NCBI RefSeq assembly: GCF_000718775.1 | Contig: NZ_JOCB01000001.1 | Location: 1-64,000 of the forward strand | Reading direction: 5' to 3' | DNA: 64,000 bases | DNA from: Streptomyces sp. NRRL S-31 | GTDB lineage: Bacteria; Actinomycetota; Actinomycetes; Streptomycetales; Streptomycetaceae | Shown: positions 55,278 through 64,000 of the stretch, in pieces | Position numbering within the stretch: position 1 is the stretch's first letter | Layout of the letters: every line of letters begins with the position of its first letter | The notes under the pieces: model-generated | Databases searched by the model: none | What the model was told of the DNA's origin: nothing | The model's input: only the letters and a program-made list of their open reading frames with translations | Position numbers and translations under genes: made by a program

Positions 55278-56483
55278 CTATCCCGCCCGCAGTGCCATCG
55301 TCATCGCCTCCACCGCCAGCAGCGGCGCCACGTTGCGGTCCAGGGCCTCGCGGCACGCGGAGACCGCCTCGATGCGGCGGAGTGTGGACTCGGGCGTGCT
55401 GCCCCGGGCCAGCCGCTCCAAGGCGTCCTCGGCGTCGGCGTTGGCGAGCGCCACGCGGGTGCCGAGCTGGAGGGCGAGGACATCGCGGTAGAAGGCGGTG
55501 AGGTCGCCGAGGGCGACGTCCAGGCTGTCGCGCTGCGTACGGGTCCTGCGGCGCTTCTGCATGTCCTCCAGGTCCTTCATCACCCCCGCCGTGCCGCGCG
55601 GCATCCGGCCGCCCTGGGCCGCGCCGAGTGCCGCCTTCAGCTCCTCGGTCTCCTTGCCGTCCATCTCCTCGGCGAGCTGTTTGGCGTCCTCGGCGGCGGC
55701 GTCGACCAGTTCCTGGGCGGCCTTCAGGCAGGCACCGACCTCGTCCAGCCGCAGCGGCAGCTTCAGCACGGAGGCACGGCGCTCGCGGGCCGCCGGGTCG
55801 GTGGCCAGCCTGCGGGCCCGGTCGACATGGCCCTGGGTGGCGCGGGCGACGGACGCGGCGACCGCCGGCTCGATGCCGTCGCGCCGTACGAGCATGTCGG
55901 CGACCGCGTCCACGGACGGCGTGCGCAGGTTCAGGTGGCGGCAGCGGGAGCGGATGGTGGGCAGGACGTCCTCGATGGAGGGGGCGCACAGCAGCCAGAC
56001 CGTGCGGGGGGCGGGCTCCTCGACGGCCTTGAGGACGGCGTTGGCCGACTTCTCGTTCAGCCGCTCGGCGTCCTCGACCAGGATGATCTGCCAGCGGCCG
56101 TTGGCCGGTGACGTGAACGACTTGCGGACCGTGTCCCGCATGTCCCTGACCAGGATCTCGGAGCCGACGGCGGCGACCGTCGTGACGTCCGCGTGGGTGC
56201 CGAGCAGCGCGGTGTGGCAGGCGTCGCAGAAGCCGCAGCCGGGGGCGCCGCCGAGCGCGCGGTCCGGGCTGACGCACTGGAGGGCCGCCGCGAAGGCCCG
56301 CGCCGCCTGGTTCCGGCCCGCGCCGGGCGGGCCCGTGAACAGCCAGGCGTGGGTCATCTTGGACGCCTCGGGCGGCGGCTGGTCCGTCGCGGCGGCCGTG
56401 ACGAGGGCGTCGGCGTCCCGCGCGGCGGCGTCGAGCACCGCGCTCACCTTCTCCTGCCCGACGAGGTCGTCCCACACGGTCAT
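55278..56483 (-). CDS. holB: DNA polymerase III subunit delta'
   Basis: Clamp-loader subunit. 401 residues: N-terminal AAA+ fold MTVWDDLVGQEKVSAVLDAA, the modified P-loop FTGPPGAGRNQAARAFAAAL where Arg replaces the Walker Lys (delta' does not hydrolyse ATP), zinc module Cys-x-x-Cys-x-x-Cys in APGCGFCDACHTALLG, then LVEDAERLNEKSANAVLKAV and TIRSRCRHLNLRTP. A helical collar follows (KQLAEEMDGKETEELKAALG). Downstream of the tmk fusion gene in the same direction. Confidence 0.96.
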   Translation of the reverse strand: MTVWDDLVGQEKVSAVLDAAARDADALVTAAATDQPPPEASKMTHAWLFTGPPGAGRNQAARAFAAALQCVSPDRALGGAPGCGFCDACHTALLGTHADVTTVAAVGSEILVRDMRDTVRKSFTSPANGRWQIILVEDAERLNEKSANAVLKAVEEPAPRTVWLLCAPSIEDVLPTIRSRCRHLNLRTPSVDAVADMLVRRDGIEPAVAASVARATQGHVDRARRLATDPAARERRASVLKLPLRLDEVGACLKAAQELVDAAAEDAKQLAEEMDGKETEELKAALGAAQGGRMPRGTAGVMKDLEDMQKRRRTRTQRDSLDVALGDLTAFYRDVLALQLGTRVALANADAEDALERLARGSTPESTLRRIEAVSACREALDRNVAPLLAVEAMTMALRAG

Positions 56484-56626
56484 GGGCCAGGCCGTCCTTC
56501 CGTCACACTCCGCGTACGCCCTCCATTGTGCGGGCGGCGACCGACAACGGACCCCACCGGCGAGGAAGCCCCGCCGGTGACAAGGGCCCCGCCGGCGAGG
56601 AGCCCCCACCGGTACCGGGCCCGCAC

Positions 56627-56687
56627 CGGCGACGGGGGCGCCCCCGGGCGACGGCGACGGCCGTGCCCGGAAACGCCCCCGTCGCCG
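56627..56687 (-). terminator. Long-stem inverted repeat after the tmk fusion
   Basis: Perfect 14-bp repeat CGGCGACGGGGGCG (56627-56640) and CGCCCCCGTCGCCG (56674-56687) with a 33-base loop that can fold further, 27 bases after the tmk stop. A second hairpin, CACCGGCG (56555-56562) and CGCCGGTG (56572-56579), follows. Together they fill the 231 bases between tmk and holB and probably terminate transcription. Confidence 0.6.
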
Positions 56688-56714
56688 AACGCCGTCCGCG
56701 ACGGCGGGCGCCGG

Positions 56715-59700
56715 TCAGCCGCGCCGGCCCCGGCCGCGACCCGTGCGGCCCCGCTGCTCCTCGTCGTCACCCCGGTCGCCGTACTCCCGCTCGTCGTACG
56801 AGCCCAGCAGCTCGTCGGCGAGCGACGGCAGGTCGTCCAGCGGGGTCTCCTCGGCCCAGTCGGAGCGCGGGCGGCGGGGGGTGCCGTCCGCGTCGATCCG
56901 GGGCATCTCGCGCGTGCGGGCCTCGGAGCCGTCGGGGCCGGCGGCGGGCCGCTCGTCCCGGAAGAAGCCGGACGGCACCCGGTCCGCCGGATCGCCCCCG
57001 CGTACGGGCGGCAGCACCGCGGTCTCGTCGCCCGCGCCCGGGACGACCGGCGGGAGCACGGCCGTGTCGTCGGCCGCGCCCGGCACCGCCGGCAGCACGG
57101 CCGTGTCGTCCGCCGCTCCGGCGGGCATCGGCGGCTGCGGCAGTTCGGTGGTCGCCTCGGAGTCCTGGTAAGCGTCCCGGCGGTCCTCACGCACCGGCCG
57201 CAGCACCGCCGTGTCGTCCATGCCACGCGTGTCCGTGCCCCGCGCGTCCTCACCCGGTGCCGTTGCGTCCGGTTTCACCACGGGCGTGGCGACCGTGGCC
57301 GCATCCGGGGCGGTATCCGGTGCCGTCGGCAGGGACGGGACCGGCCCGCGGGCCGCCGCGTCGGCCGCCGCGGCGGCTGCGGCGGCCTGCCGGCGGGCCT
57401 CCTCGGCACGCAGCAGCGCCTCCTCGGCCTTGCGCTGCGCCTCCAGGCGGCGGGCCTCCTCCTCGGCGCGCAGCCGGGCCTGCCGGGCCTCCTCCTCCGC
57501 GCGTTGCCGGGCCTCCTCCTCGGCCTCCCGGCGGCGCCGCTCCTCCTCGGCCTTGCGGCGGGCCTCCTCCTCGGCGCGGGCCTTCTCCTCGGCGAGCAGC
57601 CGCAGCCGCTCCTCCTCCGCACGGCGGGCGGCCTCCTCGGCACGCCGCCGGGCCTCCTCCGCCTGCCGTTCGGCCTCGCGCCGCTGCGCCTCCTCCAGCT
57701 CGCGCCGCTTGCGCTCCTCCTCCTCGGCGCGCAGCTTGGCGAGCTGCTCCTCGCGCTCGCGCGCCAGGCGCTCCTCCTCGGCCTTGCGGGCGGCCTCTTC
57801 CTCGGCCCTGCGGCGGGCCTCCTCCTCGGCCTTCCTGCGCGCCTCCTCCTGGGCCTTCACCTCGGCCTCGGACAGCGGCAGCACGGTGTCCAGCCGGTGG
57901 CGGATCACGGTGGTGACGGCCTCGGGTTCCTGCCCGGCGTCCACCACCAGGTAGCGGCCGGGGTCGGACGCGGCCAGCGTGAGGAAACCGGCCCGCACGC
58001 GCGCGTGGAACTCCGCCGGCTCCGACTCCAGCCGGTCCGGCGCCTCGGTGAACCGCTCGCGGGCGGTCTCCGGGGAGACGTCCAGCAGGACGGTGAGGTG
58101 CGGGACCAGCCCGTTGGTGGCCCAGCGGTTGATGCGGGCGATCTCGGTCGGCGACAGGTCGCGGCCTGCGCCCTGGTAGGCGACCGAGGAGTCGATGTAG
58201 CGATCGGAGATGACCACCGCGCCGCGCTCCAGGGCGGGCCGTACGACCGTGTCGACGTGCTCGGCGCGGTCGGCGGCGTACAGCAGCGCCTCGGCGCGGT
58301 GCGACAGGCCGGCCGAGGACACGTCCAGCAGGATGGAGCGCAGCCGCTTGCCCACCGGCGTGGCGCCGGGCTCGCGGGTGAGCACGACCTCGTGGCCCTT
58401 GGCGCGGATCCACTCCGCGAGGGACTCGGCCTGGGTGGACTTGCCGGCGCCGTCGCCGCCCTCCAGGGCGATGAAGAAGCCGTTGGCCGCCGGAACCGTG
58501 ACCGGGTCGTCGCCGCCGAGCAGCGCGTCCCTGATGTCCTGACGCAGCGGCACCCCGGACCGGTCGTCGACCTTGGCGAGCACCAGCGCGGCCACCGGCA
58601 GCAGCAGCGCGCCGACCAGCATCAGCGTGAACGCCGCGCCGCCGTGCGCGAAGACGAACTTGCCGTTCTCCAGCCGGTGCGGGCCGATCAGCGCCGCGAC
58701 CAGGGGCGCGATCAGGACGCCGAGCGCTGTGAAGACGCGGACCACGGCGTGCAGGTGCTCGGTGGTGCGCGCCCGGCGGTAGTCCTCGGTCTCCTGGTCG
58801 AGCAGGGTGTGCCCGGTGTTCGCGGCCACGCCCGCGGCGGCGCCGGCCAGCGTGACGATCAGCAGGACCGTGGTGACGTCCGGGACCAGTCCGGCGGCCA
58901 GCAGCGCGATGCCGGTGACGGCGATGGCCAGGGCCAGCAGGCGGCGGCGGGAGAGCGAGGGCAGCAGCGCGGGGGCGGTGCGGATGCCGAGGGCGACACC
59001 GCCGGTCAGGCCCAGCACCAGCAGGCCGTACAGCACCGGGCCGCCGCCGAGGTCCTTGGCGTGCAGCACGCACACCGAGACGGCCGCGGCGATGGCCCCG
59101 GCGACCGCGGCGCAGGCCGGGACCAGCAGCGGGACGGCGCCCGTGCGGCCCTTGTCGACGCCGGTGCCGGTGCGCGGGCGGCGCAGGCCCTCCAGCGGGG
59201 ACCGCGGGCGCGGGGTGCGGGTGCCGGGCAGCTCCAGGTACGTCAGCACGGACAGGGAGGCGGCGAACAGGCCCGCCGCCACGTACGACCCGAGGGCCGC
59301 CTGGTGCTGGTCGAACCAGGCCACTCCGGTGCCCAGCAGGTTGTTCAGCAGCGCGGCGAGGACCAGGACGGCGGCGGCCAGCGGCACCGCGAGGAAGCCG
59401 GTGCGCAGCGCGAGCCGGCGCAGGGCGTCCAGGTGGTCCGGCAGCGGCCGTACGGTCGCGCCCTCCGGGGGCGGGGCCGGCAGCAGGGCGGGCGCGGCGC
59501 CCTCCCGGCACACCGTCCACAGCCGCTCGGCGACGCCGGTGACGAAGGCAGTGACCAGCAGGACGGCGAGCGCGTTGTCCGGGATCCAGTCGATCCACAG
59601 GGGCGCGACGATCAGCAGCGCGGCGCGCACGCCGTCGGCGCCGACCATGGTCCAGCGGCGGTCGAGCGGGCCCTCCTGCGCGGTGAGCGAGGTGAGCGGG

Positions 59701-60005
59701 CCGAGGAGGACGGCACCGAAGAGCAGCGTGGCGAGGACGCGGGCGCCGAAGACCGTCGCCACTGCGAACGCCACGCCTCGGTAGCCGCCGCCGAAGGCTC
59801 CCTCGGCGATCGCCGCCTGGAGGACCAGGAGGACGAGGACGAGGAGGGACAGGGTGTCGCCGACACCGCTCACCAGCTGCGCGCTCCACAAGCGCCTCAA
59901 CTGCGGTCGCCGCAGCAATGAACGGACGGCGCGCTCGCGGGAGTCCGCGACCAGGGCATCGTCCTCAGCGGTGGTGGGGGCCGGTGGCTGCTCGGCTCGC
60001 GTCAT
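56715..60005 (-). CDS. tmk: MFS-like membrane domain fused to thymidylate kinase, with coiled-coil tail
   Basis: 1096 residues. Residues 1-500: about twelve membrane helices of MFS type (SLLVLVLLVLQAAIAEGAFG; LLVTAFVTGVAERLW). Residues about 505-715: dTMP kinase with P-loop ALEGGDGAGKSTQAESLAEW (Lys522), TREPGATPVGKRLRSILLDV, AEALLYAADRAEHVD and ISDRYIDSSVAYQGAGRDL. Residues 715-885: an Arg/Glu/Ala coiled coil. Residues 886-1096: an acidic tail with four DDTAVL-type repeats. dTMP kinase makes dTDP; why it is tied to a transporter-like membrane domain is unknown. Between topA and holB as in other Streptomyces. Confidence 0.93.
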   Translation of the reverse strand: MTRAEQPPAPTTAEDDALVADSRERAVRSLLRRPQLRRLWSAQLVSGVGDTLSLLVLVLLVLQAAIAEGAFGGGYRGVAFAVATVFGARVLATLLFGAVLLGPLTSLTAQEGPLDRRWTMVGADGVRAALLIVAPLWIDWIPDNALAVLLVTAFVTGVAERLWTVCREGAAPALLPAPPPEGATVRPLPDHLDALRRLALRTGFLAVPLAAAVLVLAALLNNLLGTGVAWFDQHQAALGSYVAAGLFAASLSVLTYLELPGTRTPRPRSPLEGLRRPRTGTGVDKGRTGAVPLLVPACAAVAGAIAAAVSVCVLHAKDLGGGPVLYGLLVLGLTGGVALGIRTAPALLPSLSRRRLLALAIAVTGIALLAAGLVPDVTTVLLIVTLAGAAAGVAANTGHTLLDQETEDYRRARTTEHLHAVVRVFTALGVLIAPLVAALIGPHRLENGKFVFAHGGAAFTLMLVGALLLPVAALVLAKVDDRSGVPLRQDIRDALLGGDDPVTVPAANGFFIALEGGDGAGKSTQAESLAEWIRAKGHEVVLTREPGATPVGKRLRSILLDVSSAGLSHRAEALLYAADRAEHVDTVVRPALERGAVVISDRYIDSSVAYQGAGRDLSPTEIARINRWATNGLVPHLTVLLDVSPETARERFTEAPDRLESEPAEFHARVRAGFLTLAASDPGRYLVVDAGQEPEAVTTVIRHRLDTVLPLSEAEVKAQEEARRKAEEEARRRAEEEAARKAEEERLAREREEQLAKLRAEEEERKRRELEEAQRREAERQAEEARRRAEEAARRAEEERLRLLAEEKARAEEEARRKAEEERRRREAEEEARQRAEEEARQARLRAEEEARRLEAQRKAEEALLRAEEARRQAAAAAAAADAAARGPVPSLPTAPDTAPDAATVATPVVKPDATAPGEDARGTDTRGMDDTAVLRPVREDRRDAYQDSEATTELPQPPMPAGAADDTAVLPAVPGAADDTAVLPPVVPGAGDETAVLPPVRGGDPADRVPSGFFRDERPAAGPDGSEARTREMPRIDADGTPRRPRSDWAEETPLDDLPSLADELLGSYDEREYGDRGDDEEQRGRTGRGRGRRG

Positions 60006-60061
60006 GCGTTCAGCCTATCCGTAGCGACTGACAGCACACCTCACGTGTCCGGACGTACGAC

Positions 60062-60092
60062 CGCCCCGGCACCGGAAAAGGGTGCCGGGGCG
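60062..60092 (-). terminator. Terminator after topA
   Basis: CGCCCCGGCACC (60062-60073), loop GGAAAAG, GGTGCCGGGGCG (60081-60092): a perfect 12-bp stem, 39 bases downstream of the topA stop, before the tmk fusion. Confidence 0.8.
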
Positions 60093-60130
60093 TTCGTTGC
60101 GCGAACCGGTGGGGCGGTGCCCGCGCGGGG

Positions 60131-62968
60131 TCAGTCCTCCGTGCCGGAGGCCGCCGTCTTGGCCGCCGCCGCCTTCTTCGCGGTGGCCTTCTTCGCGGTC
60201 GTCGTCTTCTTCGCGGCGGTCGTCGTCTTCTTGGCGACCGTCTTCTTGGCGGCGGTCTTCTTCGCCGGGGCGGTCTTCTTGGCCACCGCCTTCTTCGCGG
60301 TCTTCTTCGCCGGACTCTTGGCGCGCTTCTCGGCGAGCAGCTCGAAACCACGCTCAGGGGTGATCGTCTCGACGCTGTCACCGGAGCGGAGGGTCGCGTT
60401 CGTCTCGCCGTCGGTGACGTACGGGCCGAAGCGGCCGTCCTTGACCACGACCGGCTTGCCGGAGACCGGGTCGTCGCCCAGCTCCTTCAGCGGCGGCTTG
60501 GCGGCGGCCCGGCCACGCTGCTTCGGCTGGGCGTAGATCGCGAGCGCCTCTTCGAGGGTGATCGTGAAGAGCTGTTCCTCGGACTGGAGCGAGCGCGAGT
60601 CCGTGCCCTTCTTCAGGTACGGGCCGTAACGGCCGTTCTGCGCGGTGATCTCCACGCCCTCGGCGTCGGTGCCGACGACACGCGGCAGCGACATCAGCTT
60701 CAGGGCGTCGTCGAGGGTCACCGTGTCGAGCGACATGGACTTGAAGAGCGAGGCCGTCCGCGGCTTGACCGCGTTCTTGCCGGTCTTCGGGGCGCCCTCG
60801 GGCAGGATCTCCGTGACGTACGGGCCGTAGCGGCCGGCCTTGGCGACGATCTGGTGACCCGTCTCCGGGTCGTCGCCCAGCTCGAAGTCCCCGCTGGGCT
60901 TGGCCAGCAGTTCCTCGGCCAGCTCGACGGTCAGCTCGTCCGGCGCCAGGTCGGTCGGGATGTCGGCGCGCTGGTGCTGCTCGGTGTCCTTCTCGCCGCG
61001 CTCGATGTACGGGCCGTAGCGGCCGACGCGGAGCACGATCTCGTTGCCCACCGGGAACGACGACACCTCGCGCGCGTCGATCGCGCCCAGGTCGGTCACC
61101 AGCTCCTTGAGGCCGCCGAGGTGGTCCCCGTCGCCGTTGCCGGCCTCCGCCGCGCTGCCGACGCCGTCCTGGCCCTCGCCGAAGTAGAACCGCTTCAGCC
61201 ACGGCACGGCCTGCGCCTCACCGGCCGCGATGCGGTCGAGGTCGTCCTCCATCTTGGCGGTGAAGTCGTAGTCGACGAGCCGCCCGAAGTGCTTCTCCAG
61301 GAGGTTCACCACGGCGAAGGAGAGGAAGGACGGGACGAGTGCCGTGCCCTTCTTGAACACGTAGCCGCGGTCGAGGATCGTGCCGATGATCGACGCGTAG
61401 GTCGACGGGCGGCCGATCTCGCGCTCCTCCAGCTCCTTGACCAGCGAGGCCTCGGTGTAGCGGGCCGGGGCCTTGGTGGCGTGGCCGTCGACCGTGATCT
61501 CCTCGGCCGACAGCGCGTCGCCCTCGGCGACCTGCGGCAGCCGGCGCTCGCGGTCGTCCAGCTCGGCGTTCGGGTCGTCGGCACCCTCGACGTAGGCCTT
61601 CAGGAAGCCGTGGAAGGTGATCGTCTTGCCGGAGGCGCTGAACTCGACGTCGCGGCCGTCGGCGGCCGTACCGCCGATCCTCACCGTGACGCTGTTCCCG
61701 GTCGCGTCCTTCATCTGGGAGGCGACGGTCCGCTTCCAGATCAGCTCGTAGAGCTTGAACTGGTCACCGCTCAGGCCGGTCTCCGCCGGCGTGCGGAAAC
61801 GATCACCCGAGGGACGGATCGCCTCGTGCGCCTCCTGCGCGTTCTTGACCTTGGCGGCGTAGGTACGCGGCTGCGGCGGCAGGTAGTCGGCGCCGTACAA
61901 CTGCGTGACCTGGGCGCGGGCCGCGGTGATCGCGGTGTCGCTCAGCGTCGTGGAGTCCGTACGCATGTACGTGATGTAGCCGTTCTCGTACAGCTTCTGC
62001 GCGACCTGCATGGTCGCCTTCGCCCCGAAGCCCAGCTTGCGGCTGGCCTCCTGCTGGAGCGTCGTCGTACGGAACGGGGCGTACGGCGAGCGGCGGTACG
62101 GCTTGGACTCGACCGACCGCACGGAGAAGCGGGTGTTCTCCAGGGCGGCGGCGAGGGCGCGGGCGGTCGCCTCGTCGAGGTGGAGGGTGTTCTGGCTCTT
62201 GAGCCGTCCCAGGGAGTCGAAGTCGCGGCCCTGGGCGACCCGCCTGCCGTCGACGTTCTGGAGGCGGGCGACCAGCGCCGACGGGTCCGACGGGTCCCCG
62301 GCGTGGCCGGTCGCGAAGGTGCCCGTCAGGTCCCAGTACTCGGCGGAACGGAAGGCGATGCGCTCGCGTTCCCGCTCCACGACGAGCCGGGTGGCGACGG
62401 ACTGCACACGGCCGGCCGACAGCCGGGGCATGACCTTCTTCCAGAGCACCGGGGAGACCTCGTAGCCGTAGAGGCGGTCGAGGATGCGGCGGGTCTCCTG
62501 GGCGTCGACCAGCTTCTGGTTGAGCTGGCGGGGGTTGGCGACGGCCTCGCGGATGGCGTCCTTGGTGATCTCGTGGAACACCATGCGCTTGACCGGGATC
62601 TTCGGCTTCAGGACCTCCTGGAGGTGCCAGGCGATCGCCTCGCCCTCCCGGTCCTCGTCAGTGGCGAGGAACAGCTCGTCGGAGTCCTTCAGCAGGTCCT
62701 TGAGCTTCTTGACCTGCGCCTTCTTGTCGGCGTTGACCACATAGATGGGCTGGAAGTCATGGTCGACATCCACACCGAGGCGGCGGACCTCGCCGGTGTA
62801 CTTCTCCGGCACCTCTGCGGCGCCGTTGGGAAGGTCACGGATGTGCCCGACACTCGCCTCGACGGTGTAGCCGGGGCCGAGGTAGCCCTTGATCGTCTTC
62901 GCCTTGGCAGGCGACTCGACGATGACGAGTCGGCGACCGCCCTGTGCGGTCTCGCTGGTCGGGGACAA
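60131..62968 (-). CDS. topA: DNA topoisomerase I with lysine-rich tail
   Basis: Relaxes negative supercoils (type IA). 945 residues, TTG start. TOPRIM region VIVESPAKAKTIKGYLGPGY with LFLATDEDREGEAIAWHLQE; catalytic Tyr334 in NGYITYMRTDSTTLS; EAIRPSGDRFRTP downstream. Four Topo-C repeats with a GR(Y/F)GPY motif follow, lacking zinc-finger cysteines as usual in actinobacteria. The last 65 residues are Lys/Ala/Thr repeats (AKKTAAKKTVAKKTTTAAKK), as in S. coelicolor TopA, where they support processivity. Upstream promoter not resolved. Confidence 0.96.
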   Translation of the reverse strand: MSPTSETAQGGRRLVIVESPAKAKTIKGYLGPGYTVEASVGHIRDLPNGAAEVPEKYTGEVRRLGVDVDHDFQPIYVVNADKKAQVKKLKDLLKDSDELFLATDEDREGEAIAWHLQEVLKPKIPVKRMVFHEITKDAIREAVANPRQLNQKLVDAQETRRILDRLYGYEVSPVLWKKVMPRLSAGRVQSVATRLVVERERERIAFRSAEYWDLTGTFATGHAGDPSDPSALVARLQNVDGRRVAQGRDFDSLGRLKSQNTLHLDEATARALAAALENTRFSVRSVESKPYRRSPYAPFRTTTLQQEASRKLGFGAKATMQVAQKLYENGYITYMRTDSTTLSDTAITAARAQVTQLYGADYLPPQPRTYAAKVKNAQEAHEAIRPSGDRFRTPAETGLSGDQFKLYELIWKRTVASQMKDATGNSVTVRIGGTAADGRDVEFSASGKTITFHGFLKAYVEGADDPNAELDDRERRLPQVAEGDALSAEEITVDGHATKAPARYTEASLVKELEEREIGRPSTYASIIGTILDRGYVFKKGTALVPSFLSFAVVNLLEKHFGRLVDYDFTAKMEDDLDRIAAGEAQAVPWLKRFYFGEGQDGVGSAAEAGNGDGDHLGGLKELVTDLGAIDAREVSSFPVGNEIVLRVGRYGPYIERGEKDTEQHQRADIPTDLAPDELTVELAEELLAKPSGDFELGDDPETGHQIVAKAGRYGPYVTEILPEGAPKTGKNAVKPRTASLFKSMSLDTVTLDDALKLMSLPRVVGTDAEGVEITAQNGRYGPYLKKGTDSRSLQSEEQLFTITLEEALAIYAQPKQRGRAAAKPPLKELGDDPVSGKPVVVKDGRFGPYVTDGETNATLRSGDSVETITPERGFELLAEKRAKSPAKKTAKKAVAKKTAPAKKTAAKKTVAKKTTTAAKKTTTAKKATAKKAAAAKTAASGTED

Positions 62969-63225
62969 CTTCGCTCTTCTCTCCGGTCGACGCTGGGGCC
63001 TCCCCAGGCCTTGGTCCCGGGGTCGCGGCGTACTGCTGGCTCGTGTGACGCTGCGGAGTGTGACGCTACATCCCGCCCCCGTGTCAAACGGGAAAAGCCC
63101 ACAACGGCCACTCGAACGGTAACCCGACTACCGCCATTCCTGCCGCCCGGACCGCCCGGTCACCCCGGCATCCCTGTCCGGAGCGTGACGCTCCCCTTAC
63201 CCACCGGACACGGCGTCCACCGGGC

Positions 63226-63423
63226 TCAGAGCCGGGTCAGGCAGTACCCGGCCAAGGCCAGCGCGACCGTCCCGGCCACCCCCGCGAAGGCGCTCGATGC
63301 GACCCGGCTCACACCGAGGGCCACCGGTTCCCGGCGCCTGAGGCGTGTCCCGGTCCACACCAGCAGACCGGCCCCGAACAGGGCGAACACCGCTCCCGCG
63401 AAGATCGCCGGTGCACTCTCCAT
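63226..63423 (-). CDS. Small two-helix membrane protein
   Basis: 65 residues starting MESAPAIFAGAVFALFGAGL. Helix 1 (about 6-24), a basic loop TRLRRREPVALG and helix 2 (SSAFAGVAGTVALALAGYCL) at the C-terminus. An AGAGG-like ribosome binding site lies 10 bases upstream. A longer frame to 63572 has an atypical composition and was not used. Function unknown; location just upstream of topA. Confidence 0.65.
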   Translation of the reverse strand: MESAPAIFAGAVFALFGAGLLVWTGTRLRRREPVALGVSRVASSAFAGVAGTVALALAGYCLTRL

Positions 63424-64000
63424 CGTCCGCCCACCTCTTCCCCTGCGCCGGCACCGCCCGGCGCCGGGAGGGTGGCACGCGCGGGCGACGGACGGGCGAC
63501 ACCGGGGTGAACGGAGGACCGACACGAATTCGAACGTACATGCGATCAAACGGGTTCCGGTCGCGTCGGCCATATTTTTCCGGCCGTTTTCCGGAAACGT
63601 GTCACACCCGTCCCGGCGGCGGACGCTCCGGACCCGCACCCCCGGGGCACGACGGCGCTCACGGCCCGGTCGTCCGGCGTCCGGACCGTGTCCAGGGCGG
63701 GCGACCGTGACCAGGGCGCACAGGCCGTGACCAGGGCGGGCGGACCGTACGCCGTGGCGAGCGGCACGTACGCCACGGCGCGCGGGCGGTGTCCAAAGGT
63801 GCGCGGACCGTGTCCAAGGTGCGCGCGGACCGTGGCCAGGGCGCGCGGGCGCCCCGGCGTACGGCGTCCGCGCCGCAGCGCAACGCCCCCGGCCCCACGG
63901 TCACGTGGCCCCACGGCCCGGCACCGGAACCGGCACCCGCCGGGCCACCCCGCCGGGCCACTCCGCCGCCGCGGGATTCGCCGCGCCCGCTCAGCCCACC
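63424..64000. repeat. Gene-free end of window with degenerate tandem repeats
   Basis: 577 bases without a credible gene. Six loosely conserved copies of GACCGTGnCCAGGGCGCGCG-like units lie at about 63682-63850, spaced 20-60 bases apart. Between units is an inverted repeat CGCCGTGGCG (63750-63759) and CGCCACGGCG (63771-63780). Near 63571-63600 an AT-richer patch with TTTCCGGAAA (63588-63597) may be the promoter for the 65-residue gene. Function of the repeats unknown. Confidence 0.5.

Noticed and set aside
56193-59921. 1242-residue rightward open frame antisense to the tmk fusion
   Set aside because: Low-complexity Gly/Arg/Gln translation reflecting the coiled-coil codons in reverse.
60854-63730. 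958-residue rightward open frame antisense to topA
   Set aside because: Shadow of topA and of the promoter region; no start signal or domain.

Overview
This window is GC-rich chromosomal DNA from a Streptomyces. Codons are strongly G/C in the third position, GTG and TTG starts are common, and the gene order follows the conserved Streptomyces core. From memory of S. coelicolor it matches roughly the SCO3379 to SCO3435 block (coaX-nad-pan, folate genes, ftsH, tipA, gadB), then jumps at a tRNA-Thr to the SCO3540 to SCO3544 block (protease, holB, tmk fusion, topA). No insertion sequence, prophage, CRISPR array or biosynthetic cluster was found. Most of the window is housekeeping; the interest lies in accessory regulators, odd protein architectures and operator-like DNA.

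Layout. 0.1-6.4 kb: a leftward, translationally coupled cofactor operon (DUF2520 dehydrogenase, panC, nadB, nadC, coaX) ending beside a small hypothetical gene. 6.6-11.6 kb: a threonine-aldolase-like PLP enzyme, a DUF5937/ArsR regulator with a palindromic operator, and a NarL-type two-component pair. 11.7-17.4 kb: a MidA/NDUFAF7-like methyltransferase tail-to-tail with an orphan NuoD paralogue, two coupled PH-domain membrane proteins and a coiled-coil protein. 17.5-20.7 kb: an esterase divergent from an MprF-like aminoacyl-lipid synthase. 20.8-24.7 kb: folate genes (folP, folB, folK rightward; folE leftward). 24.8-31.8 kb: leftward ftsH, hpt, tilS, a zinc metalloprotease and dacB. 31.8-35.2 kb: ppa, a ThrE-type exporter and a DedA protein with a Q/P/Y/H tail. 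35.3-38.6 kb: tipA with its recognisable thiostrepton-inducible promoter, then a shortened CLC-like gene and gadB. 38.6-41.5 kb: PadR and DinB proteins and an aldehyde dehydrogenase whose 3' end lies in a repeat element. 41.6-43.8 kb: an XRE-DUF5753 regulator, an RsbW-like ATPase and a DUF397 protein; the last two genes share a conserved upstream element. 44.2-49.2 kb: two lipoproteins, a DUF2786 protein, a Clp-N/HTH protein with a leaderless promoter under twin operators, and a short family-A DNA polymerase. 49.2-52.8 kb: a giant AfsR/SARP regulator. 53.3-63.4 kb: tRNA-Thr, an exported tripeptidyl-aminopeptidase-like hydrolase, holB, a transporter-thymidylate kinase fusion, topA and a small membrane protein.

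The strongest candidates for undescribed biology are the 30-bp element shared by the RsbW-like and DUF397 promoters, the twin CAACC-N3-GGTTG operators on the leaderless Clp-N promoter, and the pairing of a NDUFAF7-type methyltransferase with an orphan NuoD that keeps the arginine methylated in mitochondrial complex I.
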